Positions 1-7,860 of a DNA stretch of 64,000 nt are shown one piece after another (positions within the stretch are counted from its first letter, which is position 1; the number at the start of each line of letters is the position of its first letter). Both the position numbers and the translations under genes were made by a program. Below the pieces are notes generated by a model that saw nothing but the letters and a program-made list of their open reading frames with translations, did no database searches and was not told where the DNA came from. This stretch comes from Pseudorhodobacter turbinis (GTDB lineage Bacteria > Pseudomonadota > Alphaproteobacteria > Rhodobacterales > Rhodobacteraceae): positions 682,001 through 746,000 of the forward strand of contig NZ_CP039965.1 in the NCBI RefSeq assembly GCF_005234135.1, in the 5' to 3' direction.

Positions 1-1566
1 TGCAATGCTGTTCACAATGCGCAAGACCACCTGCCCGTCATCCACTCGCTTCATGCTAATGGACAGCGTCGGAACAGCGCCCCCCACCCCGCGGGCATAT
101 TTCAGCGCATTGGTCAGCGCCTCGGTCATCAGCAAGGACAGTGGAACCGCCTGATCCGGCGTTAGCAAGATGTCATCGAAATCCGTATCCACCTTGACCT
201 GACGACCCGGAGCAGAGGCAAGCGCGACCGTCTGACGAGTGATATCGGACAGCAATTCATTTGCATAAACATCCGATTGACCTGTGGTCTGATAAAGACC
301 GCGGTGGATCGTCGCCAAACTCATCACCCGCTCTTGCAGGCTTTTCAACAGGCCCTTGGCCTCTGGCGTGCGGGCTTGGCGCATTTGCATATTCATGATC
401 GAGGCGATCAGTTGCAGGTTATTTTTAACTCGGTGATGCACCTCACGCAGCAGCACTTCTTTTTGATGCACCTCGTCTTCAAGGCTCGCCTCGTTGCGGA
501 TAATATCATCGGTCATTGCCGCATAGGCCTGCGCCATTTCGCGCAATTCCAGCGGCGCATCCTTCAACACCAAATCGGGGTGCCTGCGCATCCCATGCGC
601 AAAAGAGGCGATGGAACGGTTGAGGGAACGCACATGGCGCACCACCAGCATCTCGGCCGCCCAGATCGACACCACAAGCCCCGCCACCCACATCAGGATC
701 GGAAAGACCATCGGCCGAACACCCAGAAAGCTGCGATTGGCATTTGGCGGATTGATCCAGCTCGACATCACGTAAAGCTCGTTTCGCACGACAGGTAAGG
801 TCGCATAGGTCCGCCGCTCTCCGGCTCCTGAAAAGCTGGTGAAGAGTCTGGGCTTTTCGCCAACGAAAGAGGCCAGATCTCTGGTCGCCGGGATCGTCTC
901 ATCAACCTTGTCGAAGCCCATGCTGGCGGTCAGCACCTCTCCGTCGCGGTTGAACGACCAGAAGTTGACGCCGTTTTGATCCGCCTCGCCGGATTTATCC
1001 TCGAGGATGCGCAGACGGGAATGGGGCACCCAAGCGCCGAGGTACCCAAGATAGACACCCTGCGCGTCAAAGATCGGGCGCAGCACGCCGATCACCGAGG
1101 TCCGCGAAACCGGCCCCTCGCCTGTCATTGTAAACGTCGGTTCACGCGCGGTGATAAGCGTCTTGAACAGCGCCACATCGGAATAGTCAAAGGATTCACC
1201 GCTCGAGGAACACGTCATCCGACCATTTTCCGGTACGAAAGACAGCAGCGTCAGCTCTGGCATATCAGAGGCCAGCTTGCGCAAACGGTTCACGCAGGCG
1301 GTATTGTCCTTGATTAGATCGGGCAAGGTCACAGCAGCACCGGCGACCAGGCCTTCAGCACGGCTGATCACCCGGATCTCCCCCAAAGCCGCGCGCAATG
1401 TTGCGCCCATCAGGGCCTCGTCAGAGCGGCCTTTCGCCTCCCGGGTCAGGTTGCTGGTTTGCAGATAGGCAACGATGCCTAGGGGCAAAAGCGCCACCAC
1501 CATCAAAGTTGCCAGCCGCACGCCAAGACGCTGCGAAGCAGGAAACCATTTCGCAGCGACGGACAT
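1..1566 (-). CDS. HWE/HisKA_2-type sensor histidine kinase of the general stress response (C-terminus cut by window edge)
   Basis: This is a membrane sensor kinase; 522 codons are visible and the 3' end lies outside the window. A first membrane segment lies at about residues 17-38 and is followed by an extracytoplasmic region of about 240 residues. A second membrane segment lies near residues 287-308, then a HAMP-like linker. The phosphorylation box EVHHRVKNNLQL is near residue 376 and is of the HWE/HisKA_2 type. An N-box with TEALTNALKYA is near residue 482; the glycine-rich ATP-lid motifs fall beyond the edge. The ATG at 1566 lies 5 nt after the ecfG stop, so co-transcription with nepR-ecfG is likely. 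Kinases of this class phosphorylate PhyR, and the location makes that the expected partner here (inference). The sensed signal cannot be told. Confidence 0.88.
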   Translation of the reverse strand, partial: MSVAAKWFPASQRLGVRLATLMVVALLPLGIVAYLQTSNLTREAKGRSDEALMGATLRAALGEIRVISRAEGLVAGAAVTLPDLIKDNTACVNRLRKLASDMPELTLLSFVPENGRMTCSSSGESFDYSDVALFKTLITAREPTFTMTGEGPVSRTSVIGVLRPIFDAQGVYLGYLGAWVPHSRLRILEDKSGEADQNGVNFWSFNRDGEVLTASMGFDKVDETIPATRDLASFVGEKPRLFTSFSGAGERRTYATLPVVRNELYVMSSWINPPNANRSFLGVRPMVFPILMWVAGLVVSIWAAEMLVVRHVRSLNRSIASFAHGMRRHPDLVLKDAPLELREMAQAYAAMTDDIIRNEASLEDEVHQKEVLLREVHHRVKNNLQLIASIMNMQMRQARTPEAKGLLKSLQERVMSLATIHRGLYQTTGQSDVYANELLSDITRQTVALASAPGRQVKVDTDFDDILLTPDQAVPLSLLMTEALTNALKYARGVGGAVPTLSISMKRVDDGQVVLRIVNSIA

Positions 1567-1571
1567 TGGCA

Positions 1572-2132
1572 TCAGGCAGCATCCATCCCACGCGGCAACA
1601 ATGCCTCTACCCCGTCAATGACAGCGCTTTCGCCTTCCCCCAGTTGCAGCAATTCAGCCAGATGTTTGCGGGCGCGGCTGGTCCGGCTTTTGACCGTGCC
1701 GGGGGCGACGCCCATCATTTCAGCGGCCTCCTCGGTGGTAAAGCCAGAGGCGCCGACCAGAATAAGCACCTCACGGTGTTCAACGGACAACTGATCAAAA
1801 GCATGGCGGAAATCGGTAAAGGCAAGTTTGCCGTCATGGTCCGGCTTCACCGAGAGCTGACTTGCATGCACCCCTTCAGGGTCCGAAACCTCGCGCTTGT
1901 GCTTGCGAAGGCTGGAATAGAACGTATTGCGCAGGATCGTGAACAGCCAAGCCTGCAAATTGGTGCCCGTCTGGAATTTATCAAAATTCGTCCAAGCCTT
2001 TACGATAGTGTCCTGCACCAAGTCATCCGCCGCCGGAACATTGCGCGTCAGACTGATTGCAAAGGCCCGCATCTGTGGCAAACAACTGACAATCTCGTCG
2101 CGCGGGTCACAACTTTCTGAATCGCCGCTCAT
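1572..2132 (-). CDS. ecfG: RNA polymerase sigma factor EcfG (ECF15 family), general stress sigma factor
   Basis: The 186-residue protein has the two-domain ECF layout. Region 2 is at about residues 15-80 (AADDLVQDTIVKAW, then the WLFTILRN segment). Region 4 is at about 110-165, with the helix-turn-helix FTTEEAAEMMGVAPGTVKSR. There is no C-terminal extension. Family and context identify it as EcfG, the sigma factor of the alphaproteobacterial general stress response. It is held by NepR and released when phosphorylated PhyR captures NepR. Its ATG overlaps the nepR stop by 4 nt (ATGA), so the two are translationally coupled. It is probably autoregulated through the promoter at 2336-2369. Confidence 0.93.
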   Translation of the reverse strand: MSGDSESCDPRDEIVSCLPQMRAFAISLTRNVPAADDLVQDTIVKAWTNFDKFQTGTNLQAWLFTILRNTFYSSLRKHKREVSDPEGVHASQLSVKPDHDGKLAFTDFRHAFDQLSVEHREVLILVGASGFTTEEAAEMMGVAPGTVKSRTSRARKHLAELLQLGEGESAVIDGVEALLPRGMDAA

Positions 2133-2287
2133 GATTTGGCCTCGCGCAGTTTGTCCTTGTCACGCAATTTCGAAAGCAGATCCTTGAACCGGTCCGGCAC
2201 CTCCTCGTCCAGCGCCTCCTGATAGACACGCTTCAGGTTCCGGTCGATTTGTAGGCGCAGTTTGGCTTTTGGGTCACTGTCAGGCAT
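2129..2287 (-). CDS. nepR: Anti-sigma factor NepR
   Basis: This is a 52-residue protein. Its core LQIDRNLKRVYQEALDEEVPDRF contains the two NepR helices that bind either EcfG or the sigma-like domain of PhyR. The frame stays open upstream, but the ATG at 2287 is preferred because it has a purine-rich GGAAAGAAG stretch upstream and gives the usual NepR length. The longer reading would run through the divergent promoter palindrome. It is the first gene of the nepR-ecfG-kinase unit and is divergent from phyR. Confidence 0.9.
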   Translation of the reverse strand: MPDSDPKAKLRLQIDRNLKRVYQEALDEEVPDRFKDLLSKLRDKDKLREAKS

Positions 2288-2335
2288 AATGAAAACTTCT
2301 TTCCGCTGGTCCGGCGCTGATTTCGCAATATATAT

Positions 2336-2369
2336 GGGAACCAAACGCGGCGGGATGCGTTTGGTTCCC
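2336..2369. promoter_or_regulatory. Palindromic bidirectional EcfG promoter between nepR and phyR
   Basis: The plus strand reads GGAAC (2337-2341), 16 nt, CGTT (2358-2361). The minus strand reads GGAAC (2368-2364), 16 nt, CGTT. Both match the EcfG consensus GGAAC-N16/17-cGTT. The two promoters overlap almost completely, and the 34-bp segment is an imperfect palindrome whose outer arms begin GGGAACCAAACGC on both strands. It lies about 50 bp from the nepR and phyR start codons. Confidence 0.85.
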
Positions 2370-2414
2370 ATGAAATCGGGAAAAAAACAGTCATCGATAT
2401 TAATGAGGATAAAA

Positions 2415-3218
2415 ATGCCACATACCGCGAGCGACGATCTTGCCGCCACCATAGGCAAATTGCTGCCCTTCCTGCGGCGTTATGCAAGGGCTTTGACCGG
2501 GAGCCAAGAAACCGGTGACCGCTATGCCGCCGCCACACTTGAGGCGGTCTTGGAAAATACCGAGGCGCTTGGCGCCGATCCCCGTGTTGGCCTGTTCCAC
2601 GCGTTCCATATCGTCTGGTCCAGTGCAGGGGCCCCTGTCGGCGAACCCGACACCCGGTTTTCGGCCATCGCACAGGCCCATATGGCCGCCCTGACCCCGA
2701 ATTCCCGTGAGGCGCTGCTGCTCAAGGCTATTGAGGGCTTTACCGCCGCCGAGGTCGGCCAAATCATGGGCGTTGACACAGACGAGGCCCTTCACCTTGT
2801 CGCTATCGCCATGGAAGAGATGGAGGCCGCCCTTGCAGGCCGTGTCATGGTTATCGAGGATGAGGCCATCATCGCAATGGATATCAGCGCCATCGTCGGC
2901 GAAATGGGCCATACAGTGACCGGCATCGCCCGAACCCGCACCGAGGCTGTTACGCTCGCTTCCTCGGAAAAGCCTGATCTGATTTTGGCAGATATCCAAC
3001 TTGCTGATAACTCCTCCGGGATTGACGCGGTAAATGATATTCTGGCGCAATTTGCAGATATTCCGGTGATCTTCATCTCTGCCTTCCCGGAACGGTTGCT
3101 AACGGGCGACAAGCCAGAGCCTGCCTTCCTGATCACCAAGCCCTTCTCCGAAGATCAGGTGCGCTCGGCGGTTAGCCAGGCCATGTTCTTTGCCAGCACC
3201 GAAACGCTGCACGCCTAA
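2415..3218 (+). CDS. phyR: PhyR, anti-anti-sigma response regulator of the general stress response
   Basis: The 267-residue protein has an N-terminal ECF-sigma-like domain (about 1-135; for example RRYARALTGSQETGDRYAAA and the region-4-like FTAAEVGQIMGVDTDEA). A C-terminal receiver domain follows (about 140-260), with acidic residues in VIEDE, phospho-acceptor Asp in LILADIQL, and the conserved Lys in ITKPF. This fused order is diagnostic of PhyR. After phosphorylation the sigma-like domain binds NepR and frees EcfG. The ATG at 2415 is preceded by GAGGAT; the frame is open further upstream, but that stretch crosses the divergent promoter. The gene is followed by a strong terminator. Confidence 0.95.
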   Translation: MPHTASDDLAATIGKLLPFLRRYARALTGSQETGDRYAAATLEAVLENTEALGADPRVGLFHAFHIVWSSAGAPVGEPDTRFSAIAQAHMAALTPNSREALLLKAIEGFTAAEVGQIMGVDTDEALHLVAIAMEEMEAALAGRVMVIEDEAIIAMDISAIVGEMGHTVTGIARTRTEAVTLASSEKPDLILADIQLADNSSGIDAVNDILAQFADIPVIFISAFPERLLTGDKPEPAFLITKPFSEDQVRSAVSQAMFFASTETLHA

Positions 3219-3272
3219 AATCCTGCACGGAAAGGCCCCCGCTTTAATCCTGCACGGAAAGGCCCCCGCTTT
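3219..3272 (+). repeat. Exact 27-bp tandem duplication directly after phyR
   Basis: Two identical 27-bp units lie head to tail at 3219-3245 and 3246-3272. They start one base after the phyR stop codon. Each unit ends in the left arm of the terminator stem, so only the second copy can pair with the right arm at 3273-3280. Confidence 0.95.
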
Positions 3273-3285
3273 CGGGGGCCTTTTT
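3261..3285 (+). terminator. Rho-independent terminator of phyR
   Basis: The stem GGCCCCCG/CGGGGGCC (3261-3268 with 3273-3280) has a CTTT loop and is followed by TTTTT at 3281-3285. The dps gene ends only 10 bp further on the opposite strand, so the hairpin may also serve dps, though its U-tract on that strand is poor. Confidence 0.85.
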
Positions 3286-3294
3286 ATATGCGGC

Positions 3295-3789
3295 CTATTT
3301 GGACGTGGCGCGCAACATCCATGCCGCCTGCTCATGAAAGGCCGAGCGTGCCGTGGCCAGATCCGCGGTCACAGGGTCACCATTTTCTTCGGCCAATGTG
3401 ATAAGCTCGTGGAAACGGCGGGCAACAGTGGTGTGGTCTTTCGCCAGATCCTCAACCATTTCCTGCGCCGACGGGGTTTCCTTCAAATCCTTGATCACCG
3501 ACATATCCATAATCGCCGAGAGCGACATCGGCGCCAGATGCCCCAAAGCCCGAATACGTTCGGCCACCACATCGGCGGCAGCAAACATATCGTTATATTG
3601 CTCTTCGGTCAGGTGATGGATGGAGAAGAACATCGGCCCCTCAACATTCCAATGATAGGCATGGGTTTTAAATACAAGCCGGTAGGTATCGGCAACAGCA
3701 TTAGCCAAACTATCGGCCAATGCCTTGGTTTTCGTGATGCCGGTTTTCACCTTATCCGCTTTGGGCGTGACGTTCATTTCGTCTGACAT
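3295..3789 (-). CDS. dps: Dps/ferritin-like DNA-protecting protein
   Basis: The 164-residue protein has a ferritin-like four-helix fold. The signature helix region THAYHWNVEGPMFFSIHHL, followed by D and E in NDMFAAADVVAERIRALG, gives the inter-subunit ferroxidase ligands (His, His, Asp, Glu) of Dps. Dps stores iron using hydrogen peroxide and coats DNA under stress. The ATG at 3789 has the ribosome site AAGGAAACCG; a longer open frame upstream lacks one. An EcfG-type promoter about 60 bp upstream places it in the general stress regulon next to its regulators. Confidence 0.93.
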   Translation of the reverse strand: MSDEMNVTPKADKVKTGITKTKALADSLANAVADTYRLVFKTHAYHWNVEGPMFFSIHHLTEEQYNDMFAAADVVAERIRALGHLAPMSLSAIMDMSVIKDLKETPSAQEMVEDLAKDHTTVARRFHELITLAEENGDPVTADLATARSAFHEQAAWMLRATSK

Positions 3790-3851
3790 TCGGTTTCCTT
3801 CCGCGTAGTTGCACGTTAGTGGCCAAGCTGTCCGCCCGACCTCACCCATAC

Positions 3852-3877
3852 AACGCAGCGCGCGCGGGCCCGGTTCC
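3852..3877 (-). promoter_or_regulatory. EcfG-type promoter of dps
   Basis: The minus strand reads GGAAC (3877-3873), 17 nt, CGTT (3855-3852). This matches the same consensus as the palindromic promoter at 2336-2369. It lies between the epimerase stop (3895) and the dps start (3789), which gives a leader of roughly 55 nt. Confidence 0.75.
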
Positions 3878-3894
3878 GCCTTGGGGGAAACCCG

Positions 3895-4926
3895 TTATTT
3901 GCGGTAGTAATCGCGAAACCAATCGACAAACTGCGCGATCCCGTCGCGGAAATCGGTTTGGGGCTGATACCCTGTCAGCTCTTTGAGCAAGGTCGCATCC
4001 GCCCATGTTGCGGGCACATCGCCCATCTGCATGGGCATGTAATTGCGGATCGCCTTCTTGCCCAGACAATCCTCGATCGCATCCACAAAATCCAGCAGGC
4101 GCACCTTGTCGGAATTGCCAATATTGACCACACGGAAGGGCGCCGCATGCGAAAGGCTATCCCATGCGGGGATATCCTCTTTGCTGTCGGGCTGTTGCGG
4201 CACCGCATCCATCAACAGCCGGATACCGCGCACCAGATCATCGACATAGGTGAAATCGCGGTACATCTCACCGTTGTTGTAAATGTCGATCGGCCGATCA
4301 TCGAGGATTGCATCCACAAATTTATAAAGCGCCAGATCGGGTCGCCCCCAAGGGCCGTAAACGGTGAAAAAACGGAACATTGTCGTGGGCAGGTCCCACA
4401 GATGGGCATAGGCATGGCCCATCCCCTCATTCGCTTTCTTGGTCGCGGCATAGATGGTCAGCGGCAAGTCTGCCTTTTCGGTCTCGACAAACGGCATCAC
4501 GTCATTCGCGCCATAAACCGAGGAGGTAGAGGCCATCAGCAAATGCTGCACCTTCAGCCGCCGCGCCGCCTCCATCACCGTGAATGTGCCGATGACATTG
4601 CTGTCGAGATAGGCGCGCGGGTTCTCGAGGCTATAGCGCACACCGGCCTGCGCCGCGAGGTGGACAATCACATCCGGCTGAAACGCATCGGCGACGGCAT
4701 CAAATTTCTCCGCATCCTCCAACATGCCTTCGGTGGCGGCGAAATTCGGGTTTTGTTGCAGCATCGCATGGCGACGTTGCTTGAGGGTGACATCATAGTA
4801 ATCCGTAATGCCGTCATAGCCGTGGACCTCAAAACCCTCGGCCAGCAGCAGCTTTGCCAGATGAAAGCCGATGAACCCCGCCGTTCCGGTAATCAAGATT
4901 TTGCGGGCTGTCGTATGTTCGGTCAC
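3895..4926 (-). CDS. NAD-dependent epimerase, UDP-glucuronate 4-epimerase type
   Basis: The 343-residue protein is an extended short-chain dehydrogenase/epimerase. The Rossmann motif GTAGFIGFHLA is near residue 14. The catalytic Ser/Thr stretch ASTSSVYG is near 130 and the Tyr-Lys pair in YAATKKANE is near 160. The FFTVYGPWGRPD and DFTYVDD motifs are typical of the CapI/LpsL subgroup, which converts UDP-glucuronate to UDP-galacturonate for surface polysaccharide. It starts 28 nt after xylB on the same strand, so it may be read through from xylB. The exact sugar is inferred from subgroup motifs. Confidence 0.85.
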   Translation of the reverse strand: MTEHTTARKILITGTAGFIGFHLAKLLLAEGFEVHGYDGITDYYDVTLKQRRHAMLQQNPNFAATEGMLEDAEKFDAVADAFQPDVIVHLAAQAGVRYSLENPRAYLDSNVIGTFTVMEAARRLKVQHLLMASTSSVYGANDVMPFVETEKADLPLTIYAATKKANEGMGHAYAHLWDLPTTMFRFFTVYGPWGRPDLALYKFVDAILDDRPIDIYNNGEMYRDFTYVDDLVRGIRLLMDAVPQQPDSKEDIPAWDSLSHAAPFRVVNIGNSDKVRLLDFVDAIEDCLGKKAIRNYMPMQMGDVPATWADATLLKELTGYQPQTDFRDGIAQFVDWFRDYYRK

Positions 4927-4954
4927 TGGCTCATCCTCTCAAAGTCGGCAGATA

Positions 4955-6421
4955 TCATTGCAGGCCCGCCCTCGGGTGGGATTTCAAAATAGGGTAGCCC
5001 GCACGAAAAGCGGTATAAGCCGCATCAAAGGCATCAATAAGGCCCTCAACAGGTTTGATCACCTGCGCTGTGGGGGCCGGGCGCATCACGTCCATTACCG
5101 GTATACCCAAGGCCGCAGTCATGCCAAGCCTTGCAGCCCCAAGCGCTGCACCAAATTCACGGCCTTCGGGGACATGCAGCGGCGTTTTCAACACCGTCGC
5201 CAGCAGTGATAGCCAGTAGCTTGAAGCGCTGCCCCCGCCAATCGCATAAAGCTTATCATAGCGCGCACCCGTGGCGGCGATCGCCTCAAATGAATCGCGC
5301 AGCCCGAAACAGACGCCTTCCAGCACCGCTTGGGTCAGATTTTCGCGGCTGCTGTCCTTGCCGATCCCGATAAACCCTGCGCGGATTGCGGCATCATTAT
5401 GCGGCGTACGCTCCCCCGAAAGATAAGGGAAAAACGCCACTGGTCCCGGCGCTTTGATCTTTGGACCCAGCGCCGTGGTCAGCGCTTTCGGGCTAACTCC
5501 GGTGATCGAGGATAGCCACGTCAGGCTGTCCGCCGCCGAGAGCATGACCCCCATTTGATACCAGCGATCCGGCACCGCATGACAAAAGGTATGCAGCGCA
5601 TTTTGCGGGGCGGGACAAAACCTGTCTCGCGCCAACAGCACCACGCCCGAGGTGCCGAGCGACACAAAGCCCTGACCCTCTTGCAGGGTGCCCAAACCGC
5701 AGGCAGCCGCCGCATTATCCCCTGCCCCGCCGGCAACGCTCACCCTGCCCGCCAACCCCCATTTCTGTGAAATGCAGCGGCGCAACACGCCCGCCTCTGC
5801 GCTGCCCTCAACCAATCGCGGCATCTGGTCGACGCGCATATGACTGTTTTTCAACAACACATCCGACCAATCCCGCCCCGCGACATCAAGCCACGACGTA
5901 CCAGCACTGTCCGACATATCGGCAACATGATCCCCCGTCAGATAGAGGTTCAGGAACGCCGCAGGCAGCAACACCTTGGCCGTGCGTGCAAAAATATCAG
6001 GCTCATGCTTGCGCAGCCATTCCAGCTTGGGCGCGGTAAAGCCGGGGAAAACAATGTTGCCGCTGATGGCGCGAAACTCGGGGCGGGCATCTAGTGCGCG
6101 GGCCTCGGCATGGCTGCGGCTGTCATTCCACAGGATGCAGGGGCGCAGCACCTTGTCATCGGCATCAAGCAAAACCGCCCCATGCATATGCCCCGCCACG
6201 CCGATACCGCGAAGCTGTGCAAACGCGGCATGCCGGTCGCGAAGCTGCGCCACCGCCCCTTCCAAGGCGGCGATCCATACCGCGGGGTCTTGCTCTGACC
6301 AGCCCGAGTGGGGGTGCGATGTGGTATAACCTTGCTCAGCCGTGCCCAAGGCCTCGCCGCTGTCGCTTACCAGCAAGGCGCGCAGCCCTGAGGTTCCAAT
6401 ATCAATGCCGAGAAAGCTCAT
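4955..6421 (-). CDS. xylB: Xylulokinase
   Basis: The 488-residue FGGY-family sugar kinase has the N-terminal phosphate-binding loop GIDIGTSGLRALL, substrate motif GVAGHMHGAVLLD near 75-85, and the C-terminal ATP-site motif YAIGGGSASSYWLS near 405. Length fits XylB (about 480-490). It phosphorylates D-xylulose to xylulose 5-phosphate. MtlK enzymes also oxidise D-arabitol to D-xylulose, so XylB probably completes the polyol pathway encoded at 10.5-16.9 kb, although the pqi operon separates the two. ATG 6421 is chosen because FGGY kinases begin at this loop; the 37 extra upstream codons have no family support. Confidence 0.92.
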   Translation of the reverse strand: MSFLGIDIGTSGLRALLVSDSGEALGTAEQGYTTSHPHSGWSEQDPAVWIAALEGAVAQLRDRHAAFAQLRGIGVAGHMHGAVLLDADDKVLRPCILWNDSRSHAEARALDARPEFRAISGNIVFPGFTAPKLEWLRKHEPDIFARTAKVLLPAAFLNLYLTGDHVADMSDSAGTSWLDVAGRDWSDVLLKNSHMRVDQMPRLVEGSAEAGVLRRCISQKWGLAGRVSVAGGAGDNAAAACGLGTLQEGQGFVSLGTSGVVLLARDRFCPAPQNALHTFCHAVPDRWYQMGVMLSAADSLTWLSSITGVSPKALTTALGPKIKAPGPVAFFPYLSGERTPHNDAAIRAGFIGIGKDSSRENLTQAVLEGVCFGLRDSFEAIAATGARYDKLYAIGGGSASSYWLSLLATVLKTPLHVPEGREFGAALGAARLGMTAALGIPVMDVMRPAPTAQVIKPVEGLIDAFDAAYTAFRAGYPILKSHPRAGLQ

Positions 6422-6601
6422 ATGCAGGGTTTCTGTGGTTGTGGCGGCGGCGGCACAAAAGTCACCCCCGAGCGCATAATTTCGCACACAGTGCCGCAGA
6501 ACGGCCCCCGATTCAACCAGTCTGCGCGCCACACCAAATCCACGGGATCCCTCACGGCGATGTCGCTTTGCAGATGCCGCAAAATGCTATAAACGGCTGG
6601 G

Positions 6602-7258
6602 ATGGAGCGTGCATTTCAATCAGGTAAAAACAGCCTTGGCGCCGATCTGTCGGATCTGGTGGCATGCCCTGTTTGCGATACACTGCACCGGTTTTCGGCT
6701 ATTCCGCAAGGCGGGCGCGGAACGTGCAAGCGCTGCCATCATATTCTGGCGACCCCACGCCCCAATGCGATGACGCGGATCGTAATGTTGGCCATCACCG
6801 CCACGATCCTGATGATGGCTGCCATCAGCTTTCCTTTCCTGACGATCGAGACACATGGCCTGCGCCAACAAGCCTCGGTGATCGATACGATCCTCGCCTA
6901 TTCCGAAGGGTTGATGGTGCCGCTTTCACTGGCAATGGCGGCGCTGATTGTGGTGCTGCCGCTGACGCGCCTGACCGCGATCCTTTATACGGTGGCCCCG
7001 ATGGCGCTGGGGCATCACCCCGTGCGCGGGGCGGCACGGGCGTTTCGCATTGCGGAGCACCTCAAACCCTGGGCGATGGCCGAGGTGTTCATCGTTGGCG
7101 TGGCGGTTGCCTTGGTCAAGGTGGGGGGGCTTGCAACGCTGACCATCGGGCCGGCCTTTTGGGCCTTTGCCGCCCTCGTCCTTATCACCATCCTCCAAGA
7201 TAACTTCATGAGCAGTCTGATCATATGGAAAACCCTGGAAACGCGCGGCACTACCTGA
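6602..7258 (+). CDS. pqiA: PqiA-like membrane protein, first half
   Basis: The 218-residue protein begins with a zinc-ribbon-like segment (CPVC near residue 22, CKRC near 41) and then has about four hydrophobic membrane segments (near 60-80, 100-125, 155-175 and 180-205). This is one PqiA domain; Escherichia coli PqiA carries two in one chain. Its 3' end overlaps the next gene by 34 bp. It heads the pqi operon, an MCE lipid-transport system of the envelope. A TATAAA element at 6588-6593 lies only 8 nt before the ATG, so transcription may start close to the start codon, or the element may be chance. Confidence 0.85.
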   Translation: MERAFQSGKNSLGADLSDLVACPVCDTLHRFSAIPQGGRGTCKRCHHILATPRPNAMTRIVMLAITATILMMAAISFPFLTIETHGLRQQASVIDTILAYSEGLMVPLSLAMAALIVVLPLTRLTAILYTVAPMALGHHPVRGAARAFRIAEHLKPWAMAEVFIVGVAVALVKVGGLATLTIGPAFWAFAALVLITILQDNFMSSLIIWKTLETRGTT

Positions 7259-7860
7259 CGGCCCGCGAAGCGGGATTGGTCAGCTGTACGACCTGCGGCA
7301 AGCTTCATCCCGCGGGCGCGAAAACATGCCTGCGTTGCGGCGCCAATCTTGCCAGCCGCGATGCGCAAAGCCTGCAAAAGGTCTGGGCGTGGTGGATTGC
7401 GGGCGTGATCGCCTTTATCCCCGCCAATACCTATCCGATGCTGAAAACCGCCACCTTGGGCAGCCAATCCGAAAGCACCCTGCTGGGCGGCATTGTGGAA
7501 TTGCTGCACCACGGATCGCTGGGCATTGCGGGCATCGTATTTTTTGCCAGCATCGTCATTCCGGCCAGTAAGTTCCTTGCCATCGCCTATCTGGCACTGG
7601 GCATTGGACGCCCCCACCGCAGCAGCGCGCACCTGCGTCATCAAGTCTATGAGGTGGTCGAATTTGTCGGGCGCTGGTCGATGATCGATGTCTTTGTCGT
7701 TGCAATTTTGACGGCACTCGTTCAATTGGGCGCCGCAGCCAGCATCCATCCCGGCATCGCGGCTGTTAGTTTTGCCCTCTCCGTTGCTTTTACAATGCTC
7801 TCGGCCCAAAGCTTTGACGCTCGGCTGATCTGGGACGCAGACAAGGACCAAGCCAAATGA
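7225..7860 (+). CDS. pqiA: PqiA-like membrane protein, second half
   Basis: The 211-residue protein repeats the same architecture: a zinc-ribbon-like CTTC near residue 17 and CLRC near 32, then a PqiA membrane domain. WWIAGVIAFIPANTYPML and YEVVEFVGRWSMIDVFVVAIL are typical PqiA signatures. It overlaps the preceding PqiA gene by 34 bp and pqiB by 4 bp (ATGA), so translation is coupled. The two genes together correspond to full-length two-domain PqiA. Confidence 0.88.
   Translation: MENPGNARHYLTAREAGLVSCTTCGKLHPAGAKTCLRCGANLASRDAQSLQKVWAWWIAGVIAFIPANTYPMLKTATLGSQSESTLLGGIVELLHHGSLGIAGIVFFASIVIPASKFLAIAYLALGIGRPHRSSAHLRHQVYEVVEFVGRWSMIDVFVVAILTALVQLGAAASIHPGIAAVSFALSVAFTMLSAQSFDARLIWDADKDQAK

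Noticed and set aside
3190..3786. 198-residue open frame antisense to dps
   Set aside because: Starts inside phyR and the terminator and mirrors dps; no protein family features.
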